A stretch of DNA of 35,202 bases. It comes from Coriobacteriia bacterium (GTDB lineage: Bacteria > Actinomycetota > Coriobacteriia > Anaerosomatales > PHET01). The stretch is from the NCBI GenBank assembly GCA_009779675.1, contig WRDS01000009.1, positions 1 to 35,202 of the forward strand, in the 5' to 3' direction. The notes under the pieces were generated by a model that saw only the letters and a program-made list of their open reading frames with translations, searched no databases and had not been told where the DNA came from. Made by a program: the position numbers and the translations under genes. Of the stretch, positions 25,326-33,677 are shown piece by piece; position 1 is the stretch's first letter; each line of letters starts with the position of its first letter.

Positions 25326-28106
25326 CTAAGCGCCCGCTTTCCCGTGGCATTTCTTGTATTTTTTGCCGCTGCCGCATGGACAAGGATCGTTGCGCCCGAC
25401 GTTCGCCCAAGGGTCGTCCTTGTCCTTGACCACTGTTGCGGCCTTCTGCCTCCCCCCTGCCGAGGCAGAGGCGGCCGCGATCTGCTCCTGCGAGGGTCCG
25501 CTGACACCGACGGCAGCTGCCTGCGCAACCTGGGCCGCCGCCGTGGCCTGGGCGACCCCGCCGATGCTTGACTCATCCGCCGAGGTATAGCGCACATTGC
25601 GCAAAGGCCGCTCGGGTTCTGCCTCTGCCTTGAGCAGCTGAATATGCATTACCGTGCGCAGGAAGTCCTCGCTGATCGATTCGACCAGGCCGGAGAACAT
25701 GTCATACGCCTCATTCTTGTACTCAACCAGAGGATCGCGTTGCCCCATCGCCCTCAGACCGATGCCCTCCTTAAGATAATCCATCTCCTGCAGATGGTTC
25801 ATCCAGCGCGTGTCGAGGATGCGTAACATGACCTGGCGCTCTAATTCCCGGAGCCCATCAGCGCCGAGAAGCTGCTCTTTTTCGACGTAAACGCCGAGAG
25901 CCTTTTCAACAAGCTCCTGGGCAAGCCCGTGCGCATCATCGATGCTGTCCTGCGCAGATTTGACCGCGCCTTCCACCCCAGTGAGATCGCGATACCATAG
26001 TGCAAGTCCATCCCAATCCCACTCCTCCGAATACGAACGCTCGGGGCAGAGGACCAGCACATTTGAAACGACCGTGTCCCGCATCATGTCATGCACGCGG
26101 CCATGGATGTCCTTGCCGTCGAGCACCTCCTGACGCTCGCTATAGATCACCTCACGCTGCTTGTTCATGACATCGTCGTATTCCAGCACGTGTTTCCTGG
26201 AGCCGAAGTTCATCGCCTCGATCTGGCGCTGGGCCCCCTCAACGGCTTTGGAGACCAGGCTGGCCTGGATCGGCATATCGTCAGGGACCTCGCTTTTTGC
26301 CATAAACGCGGCAACACGATCCATCCTGTCCCCGCCAAAAAGCCGCATCAGATCATCTTCGAGCGAGAGGTAGAACTGGCTCACCCCCGGGTCGCCCTGG
26401 CGCCCGGAACGACCTCGGAGCTGATTGTCGATCCGCCTCGACTCATGGCGCTCGGTGCCAAGGACCGCGAGCCCACCAGCGCCGACAACCTTATCGTGCT
26501 CCTCGGCGCAGACCTGCTCGGCCTCTTTAAGCGCCTCCGCCTTCAGGGCCTCATCGGCATCCTCAGGCGAGACCCCCTGCCCGCGGACGATGTCCTCCCA
26601 CAAAAGCTCAGGATTCCCGCCGAGGAGAATGTCTGTCCCACGACCCGCCATGTTTGTAGCGATCGTGACCGCACCGGCACGTCCGGCCTGCGCGATGATC
26701 ATCGCCTCCTGCTCGTGGAACTTGGCATTGAGGACATTGTGCTTGATGCCACGCTTGGTAAGCTGCCTGCTCAACCGCTCGGAGTTCTCGATCGAGATCG
26801 TTCCGACCAGGCACGGCTGGCCTTTTGCATGCCGCTCCTTGATATCTTCAGATACCGCATTGAACTTCGCATCGACCGAGCGGTAGACGAGATCGTTGCG
26901 GTCGTCCCGCACCATGGGCATGTTGGTCGGGATAGCCATGACCGGAAGGTTATATATCTCTCGGAACTCCTTGTCCTCGGTAATGGCGGTACCCGTCATG
27001 CCCGAAAGCTTGTCATACATCCGGAAGTAGTTTTGCAGGGTGATCGTTGCAAGCGTCTGGTTCTCCTCGCGGACATGCACCCGCTCTTTTGCCTCAATCG
27101 CCTGGTGCAGCCCTTCCGAATAGCGACGGCCATACATCAACCGACCGGTGAACTCGTCAACGATCATGACTTCGCCGTCTTTCACGACGTAGTCGACATC
27201 ACGCTTGAAGAGGAACTGTGCTTTCAGCGCCTGCTGCAGATGATTGACGAGCTGCCCTGAAGGATCGAGGTAGATATCGTCGATGCCCAGTGCCTTCTCT
27301 ACTTTTGCGATGCCCTCTTCCGTAGGCGCAATGGTGTTTTTCGCCTCATCGAGGTCGAAGTCCCTCTCCTCTTTTAGCCGAGGCACAATGCGCGCAAAGT
27401 CTTTGTACGTCTCTGCAGATTTAGAGCCCGCCCCGCTGATAATGAGCGGCGTGCGTGCCTCGTCGATCAGGATCGAGTCAACCTCGTCAACGATCGCATA
27501 GGCATGCCCGCGCTGCACCTGCTCGGCAGATCGAACCTCCATGTTGTCGCGCAAGTAATCAAAACCGAACTCCGAATTAGTGCCATATGTAATGTCCGCC
27601 TGGTACGCCTTGACACGAAGGGCAGGATCCATCCGAGCCTGCAAAAGACCTACTTCCATGCCGAGGAAGCGATATATGCGCCCCATCCACTCGCTGTCGC
27701 GTTTGGCAAGATAGTCATTGACCGTGACGATATGGACACCATTGCCAGACAGCGCGTTTAAGTACGCCGTGAGCGTCGCTACGAGCGTTTTGCCTTCACC
27801 GGTCTTCATCTCGGCGATCATGCCATCGTTGAGCACCATGGCACCGATCATTTGAACGTCAAAGTGGCGCATGCCGAGAACACGGCGTGATGCTTCGCGG
27901 GTTACAGCGAATGCTTCTGGGAGCAGCGAGTCGAGATCGTCTCCGCGATCCAAGCGTGCGCGGAACTCAACGGTCTTTCCGGGGAGCTCTTTATCGGTAA
28001 GGCTTTTGAACTCCGGCTCAAGGTCGTTGATTTTTGCAACAATGGACTCGTAGGCACGAAGCTGTCTGCCCTCTCCAAGCGTGAGGAGCTTCTGTAAGAT
28101 ATTCAT
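25326..28106 (-). CDS. secA: preprotein translocase ATPase SecA
   Basis: 926 aa, full length. It drives export of unfolded proteins through SecYEG. Motifs in order: [20 protein letters not shown] (Walker A), [39 protein letters not shown] (DEVD box), [49 protein letters not shown] (arginine finger region) and the helical wing. An Ala/Gln-rich linker leads to the zinc/SecB-type end [21 protein letters not shown] 28106 with AGAGAGGTG about 11 nt upstream. This gene is followed directly by prfB, a pair found in many bacteria. The ATG overlaps the stop of a questionable upstream ORF as ATGA. Confidence 0.98.
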   Translation of the reverse strand: MNILQKLLTLGEGRQLRAYESIVAKINDLEPEFKSLTDKELPGKTVEFRARLDRGDDLDSLLPEAFAVTREASRRVLGMRHFDVQMIGAMVLNDGMIAEMKTGEGKTLVATLTAYLNALSGNGVHIVTVNDYLAKRDSEWMGRIYRFLGMEVGLLQARMDPALRVKAYQADITYGTNSEFGFDYLRDNMEVRSAEQVQRGHAYAIVDEVDSILIDEARTPLIISGAGSKSAETYKDFARIVPRLKEERDFDLDEAKNTIAPTEEGIAKVEKALGIDDIYLDPSGQLVNHLQQALKAQFLFKRDVDYVVKDGEVMIVDEFTGRLMYGRRYSEGLHQAIEAKERVHVREENQTLATITLQNYFRMYDKLSGMTGTAITEDKEFREIYNLPVMAIPTNMPMVRDDRNDLVYRSVDAKFNAVSEDIKERHAKGQPCLVGTISIENSERLSRQLTKRGIKHNVLNAKFHEQEAMIIAQAGRAGAVTIATNMAGRGTDILLGGNPELLWEDIVRGQGVSPEDADEALKAEALKEAEQVCAEEHDKVVGAGGLAVLGTERHESRRIDNQLRGRSGRQGDPGVSQFYLSLEDDLMRLFGGDRMDRVAAFMAKSEVPDDMPIQASLVSKAVEGAQRQIEAMNFGSRKHVLEYDDVMNKQREVIYSERQEVLDGKDIHGRVHDMMRDTVVSNVLVLCPERSYSEEWDWDGLALWYRDLTGVEGAVKSAQDSIDDAHGLAQELVEKALGVYVEKEQLLGADGLRELERQVMLRILDTRWMNHLQEMDYLKEGIGLRAMGQRDPLVEYKNEAYDMFSGLVESISEDFLRTVMHIQLLKAEAEPERPLRNVRYTSADESSIGGVAQATAAAQVAQAAAVGVSGPSQEQIAAASASAGGRQKAATVVKDKDDPWANVGRNDPCPCGSGKKYKKCHGKAGA

Positions 28107-28624
28107 AGGTAAAAAGACACCTCTCTGAGGCGAATAACCGAGCCAAACAGCGCGATTCTAGCATAGGGCAGCGCTTTTCTGAGGCTCCTCCCGCCTATCC
28201 ACACAGCCTCTACACACAGCTTGCGCACATAGCCTATCCGCACAGCCTTTGTGCACAGCCCTTGTGCACAGTCTTTGCGCACAACAGAATCATACCCGCA
28301 AGTCCCATCGTAAACGAGACATCCGGGCAGCGGGAAGCGCTTCGGAAGACGTTTTGTGTTTCTTCTTGCCCTAAAGCTGCCTGCGCTACAACCGTCTGCC
28401 CTAAAGCTGCCTGCGCTACAACCGTCTGCGCAAAAACCGCCCACACGGAACCCGCCGAGCCCGAACGGAGTCGGTGCCGACCCGTCGGCGCCCCTCAGGA
28501 ACTCCCGCTCCTCGCCAATCCTTGGTCGCGCCCCGCCCGCAAAGTCCTTTCCAGGAGGCCCGACAAGTTCCGTGTGGCGCCGACAAACCCGCTTCGCTAA
28601 GAACCAACGCCGGCGCAAAGCCAC
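28103..28624 (-). CDS. doubtful ORF upstream of secA (or non-coding repeat-rich gap)
   Basis: The 519-nt gap between secA and the large regulator contains one minus-strand ORF of 173 codons that ends with ATGA on the secA start. That overlap would suit translational coupling. The protein resembles no family I know. It is rich in Arg, Gly and Cys and repeats [10 protein letters not shown] because of a 30-bp DNA duplication. Its C-terminal part is the translation of a 13-bp repeat array. No ribosome binding site is evident at the first start. I think the stretch is mainly regulatory or non-coding, and list the ORF so that it is not lost. Confidence 0.2.
   Translation of the reverse strand: MALRRRWFLAKRVCRRHTELVGPPGKDFAGGARPRIGEEREFLRGADGSAPTPFGLGGFRVGGFCADGCSAGSFRADGCSAGSFRARRNTKRLPKRFPLPGCLVYDGTCGYDSVVRKDCAQGLCTKAVRIGYVRKLCVEAVWIGGRSLRKALPYARIALFGSVIRLREVSFYL
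28195..28283. repeat. array of seven degenerate 9-mers at ~13-bp spacing, DnaA-box-like
   Basis: On the plus strand CTATCCACA, CTACACACA, TTGCGCACA, CTATCCGCA, TTGTGCACA, TTGTGCACA and TTGCGCACA start at 28195, 210, 221, 234, 249, 262 and 275. Spacing is 11-15 bp, and the last three units are a clean 13-bp tandem repeat. CTATCCACA is one base from the E. coli DnaA box TTATCCACA. TTGTGCACA is one base from TTGTCCACA, the form described for actinobacterial DnaA boxes. Whether DnaA binds is not known. Confidence 0.6.
28368..28427. repeat. perfect 30-bp tandem duplication upstream of secA
   Basis: Two identical 30-bp units (28368-28397 and 28398-28427) beginning gccctaaagctgcctgcgct stand head to tail with no mismatch. 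This implies recent duplication by slippage or unequal exchange. They lie about 260-320 nt before the secA start. Confidence 0.9.
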
Positions 28625-28625
28625 C

Positions 28626-31600
28626 TTATCGAGAACTCCTTACCGAAACCTTACCAATTCTCGAACTCAAGAAACTATTTCCGGGAAAGGTGCTCGATTC
28701 GTACCGGGGGCGTTCTTCCATTGCAAGGACTTCCTGGTAGATATTCATCGTCTCAGCAGACGGATCGAGTCCAAGCTCCTCGGAAAGCTCCGTCTTGCAA
28801 TGAATGAAAGTCTCAATCGCTGCACCCCGTTGACCAGCGGCGATGTGGCATTTGAGCGCCATCTGGTAAAGATCCTCTCGGCACCGGTCAACCTGAATGG
28901 CGCGGCGCACAAAAATGAGGGCCTCGCAAGGGTCGCCTTTTCCAAACAGTAGCTCCGCAGCACGCATCATCGCCTCAATAAAGTCAAAACGGTATTTATC
29001 CCGAATCGGCGCAAACCAGTCATCATAAATGTCGCCGGGCAGAAGCTCGCCACGGTAGACTCCCATGAGATCCTGGAGTGCTGCCACCGCTTCATCGATC
29101 TTGTTTTCAGCTTCAGCCTGTCGAGCCTTCGCCATAAGCTCCTCAAACTCATCGATATCAGAGCGAAGCGCATCACGGACAATCCGACACCGGCCACGTG
29201 GGTTCTCGACATACGGACAGCGAGCAGCCCGCTCCCCAGGCGGCAGAAGCGCTGATTTCATCGTGCTCCATACAACATAAAAATTATTGCGGGCATTTTG
29301 CTCAGGCAGGTCTGGCCAGAGATGATCAAGTATCTGATCCCTCGGTATATCCTGCCCCCGCATAAGGACCAGCATCGCAAAGAGCAATCGGGCCTTGCGC
29401 TTTTTCCAGTCGCGGTCCGTGACCTGTTTCTCCCCAGCAAGCACCTCTAGCCCGCCGAACAGGTGGACGCGGCAGATCGGACGTCCCTTACGCTGCAGAT
29501 AGGCTTCGAACTGATCCTCGCCGAGCGCCCGCTGACCAAGAGCCAGCCACTCTTCCCTCGGCATCAAGTCAACCGCGATCCGCAATCCCCGCTCCACGTT
29601 CTCAGGCAGCACCATGCGAAGCATGTGCACCGGCAACTGTTCTGAGCCCACCGCCATAGCAAGCATGCCGAGCAACTCGGGGTGCACGCGGCAGTACATC
29701 GCCATGCGCCAGTTGGCACTGTCCGATTTGATGTAATCAGCCAACGGAGCAAGTTTTGTAAGCGCACCTTCAATATCATCATCTCGGTAATCAGCAACAG
29801 CAAGCACCATGGCACCGCTCAAAGCGTGATAGCAATTGACGGTGGAGAGGCTCTCTCTATAGATGTCTGCAGATTTTATCCACTTCCTTGCCGCCCTATG
29901 ATCCTCTAAAGCCAACAGACCAGCAGCGATCTCTGTTTGCGCAAGAGTTGAGTAACTGAAAAAATCGCAGTGGCTTAGCTCTTCAAAAGATCTCTCCGCA
30001 GAAGCAAGCGCTTGTTCAGTGGCACCAAAAGCTCTTTCAACGACCGCCTGGTAGAGAAGATTGACATGTATGTCTGCCTCATCGCCACACTCAACAGCTG
30101 CGGAGCGCGCTTCAGAAAATGCTGCTGTTGCCCTCTCGTAGTTTCCTTTTGCGGCCTGAACAAGAGCAACCGCCGGAAGGTATGCGGCATCGAGTAACAC
30201 ATTGCCCTGCTTGCAAACAAGATTTAGCAAAGATTCACCCCTTGCTAGCCGTCCTGTTTCTACAAGACCTAAAGCAAGATTCCCGCAGAGCATCTGCCTG
30301 GCCATAAAAGGCTCTGAACAATCATTCAGCATCGGCCCCAAGCGGCGAACCAAATTGGACCAATCGCCTGTCCATAACGAATCCAGCAGAACCCGAAACC
30401 TTTTCAGGCGCTGAATCGAAACATTTAGATGATCGTTTTCAAAAGTCGCAACTCTTTCCGCATGATTTAGCACGTGATTTGAAGCCTCGCGCTTCCTATC
30501 AGCCGCTAACGCTCCTGCATATGCAAGCAACAATTCGCAATGTATTGAGGCCGATATATCCTCTTGCACTTTAGCCAAATGCTGTTCTGCACAAACAACC
30601 GCTTCTGCTGCTTTTCCTTGATCAACCAGCCAAAGAGTTTTGCAAGCTGCTGCCATGCAAAGCGTTTCATATTTCTGGTCATGACCCGCAAGCGTGATTG
30701 CAGCATTCAGTTTCGCCATTGCTTCGTCGATTTTGCCGATTTCATAAAGACCTTGTGCCCAATATAGAAGGATTTTTGAATCTTTCATGATGTCCTGCAG
30801 CGCCACAAGAGAGACTAGTTTTAAAAGCTCGTCAGCGTGGTGGTCTTTAAGCATTTCCTCACCAAATCGATTAATAAAGCGCGCTGCTATCTCTCCTTTA
30901 TCAAACAACTCACAAATTGCCCAGGCTTTTGACCACTGTTTTCCTGAGCCAAGAAGAAGGAGCGCTTTATCAATCGACGGGCACTCTACTTCAAGCGTTT
31001 TTAGCCGAACCCTATGAAGCACGCAGCCGGAAACCAAGTCATGCACCCGCACGATAGTTTCACCTTGATGTCCAGACCTATCAAGCTGCACAAGAGGCAG
31101 CTCCCGAGCAATCTGGTTCAGCTGTTCATGCAGCTCATTGCCAAAAAACATCTCGGCATCTCGTAGTGAAAATTCACCAAGTAGAGAGGCTATTTCTAGC
31201 GCTGCCAAAAGCTGCGAGGGTAACCCCTGCAGCAAGTGCTCTAACATTCCCAAAGCGGTGAGACTGGGCTCGCCTGGCTCCAGTGACAACTTCGCGCCAA
31301 CAGCACGCAGCAACACTGCGTATAAAGCAGCATGCCCTCGGGATGCCTCTAATAGGCGCCCAACGTCATCTGAACACAAGCTCACGCCCATAGAATCAGC
31401 CAGCATCTGTGCTTCAGAGGAATCTATGCGTAAATTGTGGCGATCAATTATTGTCACCTGATCTGCAGTGGGAATGCTTAGTTTGTCTAGTGACTTCGCC
31501 GTGATAACAATTTGATCAATAAAGGGCTTTAGTTCATTGGTAACCGTGTTAAGCACATGCAACAAAGGATCGTCAAGAGTGAGACCGCCGTCATCAAGTA

Positions 31601-31964
31601 TTAAAATTACGCCTGCAGAGGAGTGTGTGGCTAGCGCATGCCGCGCAGCTTCTTTTAAATCAGCATCTGTAAACGATCTGTCTGGCATTATTTTCGCAAC
31701 AAATTGTGACTTTTGGGAAAATAAACGTAAAAGTTCTTCAAAAACCAGAGGCGCTGAAATCGGTCTGCTCTGCAGGCAAAGCCATACAGCATCTCGGGAA
31801 CTTTGCATCGCGTATTGCGCAGCAGAAACAGTTTTTCCGTACCCAGATGGAGCAACAAATAAGATTGGCTTGGTTTCGCTTCCCCGGGTGCACTGTAGTA
31901 CCTTAGTTCGCTGAATTAGACTTGGGAAACTTGGTACTCCCCACTTGCATGCCGCAATTGTCAT
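28626..31964 (-). CDS. large STAND/TPR-type transcriptional regulator with C-terminal winged helix + BTAD domain
   Basis: 1112 aa. The N-terminal NTPase resembles MalT/LuxR-type STAND proteins: LFVAPSGYGKTVSAAQYA (Walker A, K44) and VILILDDGGL (Walker B). A long helical-repeat middle (about 350-800) has TPR-like character, for example YEIGKIDEAMAKLNAAITLA. The output lies at the C terminus. An OmpR/SARP-type winged helix starts about residue 830 (VHLFGGLEVLAGEKQV...KKRKARLLFAMLVLM), followed by a BTAD domain (FEELMAKARQAEAENKID through GLDPSAETMNIYQEVL). In AfsR/SARP proteins this pair sits at the N terminus, so the order is reversed here. GGAGGT lies 5 nt before the ATG. Base composition shifts along the gene, from A+T-rich at the 5' half to G+C-rich at the 3' end. 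It may be activated by a small molecule or peptide; no target is visible. Confidence 0.88.
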   Translation of the reverse strand: MTIAACKWGVPSFPSLIQRTKVLQCTRGSETKPILFVAPSGYGKTVSAAQYAMQSSRDAVWLCLQSRPISAPLVFEELLRLFSQKSQFVAKIMPDRSFTDADLKEAARHALATHSSAGVILILDDGGLTLDDPLLHVLNTVTNELKPFIDQIVITAKSLDKLSIPTADQVTIIDRHNLRIDSSEAQMLADSMGVSLCSDDVGRLLEASRGHAALYAVLLRAVGAKLSLEPGEPSLTALGMLEHLLQGLPSQLLAALEIASLLGEFSLRDAEMFFGNELHEQLNQIARELPLVQLDRSGHQGETIVRVHDLVSGCVLHRVRLKTLEVECPSIDKALLLLGSGKQWSKAWAICELFDKGEIAARFINRFGEEMLKDHHADELLKLVSLVALQDIMKDSKILLYWAQGLYEIGKIDEAMAKLNAAITLAGHDQKYETLCMAAACKTLWLVDQGKAAEAVVCAEQHLAKVQEDISASIHCELLLAYAGALAADRKREASNHVLNHAERVATFENDHLNVSIQRLKRFRVLLDSLWTGDWSNLVRRLGPMLNDCSEPFMARQMLCGNLALGLVETGRLARGESLLNLVCKQGNVLLDAAYLPAVALVQAAKGNYERATAAFSEARSAAVECGDEADIHVNLLYQAVVERAFGATEQALASAERSFEELSHCDFFSYSTLAQTEIAAGLLALEDHRAARKWIKSADIYRESLSTVNCYHALSGAMVLAVADYRDDDIEGALTKLAPLADYIKSDSANWRMAMYCRVHPELLGMLAMAVGSEQLPVHMLRMVLPENVERGLRIAVDLMPREEWLALGQRALGEDQFEAYLQRKGRPICRVHLFGGLEVLAGEKQVTDRDWKKRKARLLFAMLVLMRGQDIPRDQILDHLWPDLPEQNARNNFYVVWSTMKSALLPPGERAARCPYVENPRGRCRIVRDALRSDIDEFEELMAKARQAEAENKIDEAVAALQDLMGVYRGELLPGDIYDDWFAPIRDKYRFDFIEAMMRAAELLFGKGDPCEALIFVRRAIQVDRCREDLYQMALKCHIAAGQRGAAIETFIHCKTELSEELGLDPSAETMNIYQEVLAMEERPRYESSTFPGNSFLSSRIGKVSVRSSR

Positions 31965-32068
31965 AAATGACCTCCATATGAGCGCGGCGAGGGGAGCCGA
32001 TTTATTCTTAAAAGCTACACCTCATTGGCGGCGCAAGCAATCAATACATTGCATTTCAAGTCATTTCA

Positions 32069-32581
32069 TCAGTGTTGCTCGCACATTGCGTTTATGATCA
32101 GTACGGCAACTCCTATTACCAGTAATACATCGCCCAAACTTGCCATTCCGTTTCCAGCCGGTAGCACATCGCCCAAAAATGGCAGTGCTGTCCTCTGATT
32201 TGCAAGTTGATAAAACCCGCTACTTGCTGCAAGTGCAGCCTCAAATTCTTTGCTCAGTTGTTCGGTTGGAGAAACCACGGGCATACTCCGATTGAGTAGA
32301 ATAACAAGGGTATTTGCGGCAACCCCCACACCGGCAATGCTCATCCCAACTATCTCATGGTTGAGAACGACCAAAATTAAAAGCAGCAGTGCGCAACTGA
32401 TCCAGATTGATATTGCGCGGGAGCCGAAAGCGGAAAAACGGCTACGCACAACCGCTTGTCCCAGAAACAGAACTGCAATACCAGCTCCACCTCGAATGCG
32501 AACATTACGAAGAGCAGTGAGGGATCCGCCTACTGCAAGCCCCAGCCCTAACCCAAAAACAATTGCAGACGCAGCAAGCAT
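32069..32581 (-). CDS. DUF5317-family integral membrane protein
   Basis: 170 aa from the ATG at 32581, which overlaps the stop of the preceding HD gene as TGATG. Hydrophobic segments cover most of it: AASAIVFGLGLGLAVGG, AISIWISCALLLLILVVL, MSIAGVGVAANTLVILL and GDVLLVIGVAVLIINAM. The stretch NRSMPVV followed by LPFLGDVLPAGN...ASLGDVLLVIG matches the pattern of DUF5317 proteins, whose function is unknown. Coupling to the two HD-domain membrane proteins suggests a common membrane complex or pathway. A 104-nt gap separates it from the regulator gene downstream and contains no terminator that I can see. Confidence 0.8.
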   Translation of the reverse strand: MLAASAIVFGLGLGLAVGGSLTALRNVRIRGGAGIAVLFLGQAVVRSRFSAFGSRAISIWISCALLLLILVVLNHEIVGMSIAGVGVAANTLVILLNRSMPVVSPTEQLSKEFEAALAASSGFYQLANQRTALPFLGDVLPAGNGMASLGDVLLVIGVAVLIINAMCEQH

Positions 32582-33672
32582 CAATCAATCCTTGGAAGCG
32601 GATAGCCAAGTACAGCAGCGGCATTAACTACTCGAGCCGAAATATTTTGTGGAACAATCTGGCCGGCTCGCTCCGTATCTCGACCCGCATGTGCCTCACG
32701 CACCTCAGGTCGCATAACTGAATCTATATCAGACGCAAGCGCAACAATATACCCACAGATAAGCTCAGGCTCCGAAAAGGATTCCGATCTTAAGCCGTCA
32801 ACTACCTCCAGAACGGGAACAACTTTCTTCAGAAAATCAACGCCCGAAATGATTTGGCTAGCAAGCCCATACGACTCTACCGGTGCCCTCGTTTCTGCAA
32901 TTCTATCTACATCATGAAGAAGAGCTGCAAAATTTAACCGCTCTAGCTCATCCCCGCTTAATCCGCATCTTGAGCCAATAGCCTCTGCAATAGCTGCAAC
33001 TCTATCAGAGTGCCCAACCCGACCTGAATTCGGCATCTCAGCAAAGTCGACTAGCACGGAGATCGTAGTACGATACATTTTCCGAACTTCAATCAGCATT
33101 AAATAGGACTGGCGAATTAGCCAGAGTAGGGCGGCAACTGGAACCAGCGCCCATGCCCCCATGGAGCCATATAAAACTACGGTCAGCGCAGCGATAGACG
33201 CTTTGGCCATCAATAACAAGGCTTGGTGCCCATCCATTATTCGAACAATAGAATGCCAGGCATACTGCGTATCAGACGCATTTAGCAGGCTCTGCATCCC
33301 TGTTTCAAAAACAAGAAATACTAACGGGATCGCAATGGTTGCAACAGGAACTCCCGCAGACATCATAGGATCCGCGACTGCTATTAATCCAACTGTTATC
33401 ACGCTTGCAACGGCACGCGTGATTATTTCAGTAACGGCTATTCCGCCCGGTGCACTCAACCCCCGCACACTCCACACCAATGCTAAACTAGCGATCCCTA
33501 TTATTAGCGCCCACAAAGGATCCGTGCATAAAAGCATCGCCGCAATAATTGCACCCGCCACATAAATGCAATCCCCATGAGGTGAGCGCACATCGGTGAA
33601 ATCGAAAAATACAGCTGCCAAACCAAAAAACATGGCTTGGACAGGAAAGGCGGCTAGTGTTTGCTCAGGCAT
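32581..33672 (-). CDS. polytopic membrane protein with degenerate HD(-GYP-like) domain
   Basis: 363 aa, ATG 5 nt after the HD-GYP stop. The N-terminal half has about six hydrophobic segments (for example MFFGLAAVFF, GDCIYVAGAIIAAMLL, ALIIGIASLALVW). The C-terminal half resembles an HD domain: GRVGHSDRVAAIAEAIGSRCG, then FAALLHDVDRIAE in place of LLHDIGKI. The later HHExxDGxGYP region is missing, replaced by EVVDGLRSESFSEPELICGY, and the ADxxDAM-type site reads ALASDIDSVMRPEV. The general HD pair survives, but c-di-GMP-specific GYP features are gone. It may be a partner, a pseudoenzyme or an HD hydrolase of another nucleotide. Same topology and adjacency suggest an old duplication with the HD-GYP gene. 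Confidence 0.82.
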   Translation of the reverse strand: MPEQTLAAFPVQAMFFGLAAVFFDFTDVRSPHGDCIYVAGAIIAAMLLCTDPLWALIIGIASLALVWSVRGLSAPGGIAVTEIITRAVASVITVGLIAVADPMMSAGVPVATIAIPLVFLVFETGMQSLLNASDTQYAWHSIVRIMDGHQALLLMAKASIAALTVVLYGSMGAWALVPVAALLWLIRQSYLMLIEVRKMYRTTISVLVDFAEMPNSGRVGHSDRVAAIAEAIGSRCGLSGDELERLNFAALLHDVDRIAETRAPVESYGLASQIISGVDFLKKVVPVLEVVDGLRSESFSEPELICGYIVALASDIDSVMRPEVREAHAGRDTERAGQIVPQNISARVVNAAAVLGYPLPRID

Positions 33673-33677
33673 GAGGT

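Noticed and set aside
26091-27260. 389-codon plus-strand ORF inside secA
   Set aside because: It is antisense to the conserved helicase core of SecA, shows no family pattern and has no ribosome site. It is open only because of G+C-rich codon structure.
28195-28283. Replication origin or CRISPR array
   Set aside because: There are no spacers between repeats of constant sequence, no cas genes, and no dnaA/dnaN nearby. The units are short and degenerate.
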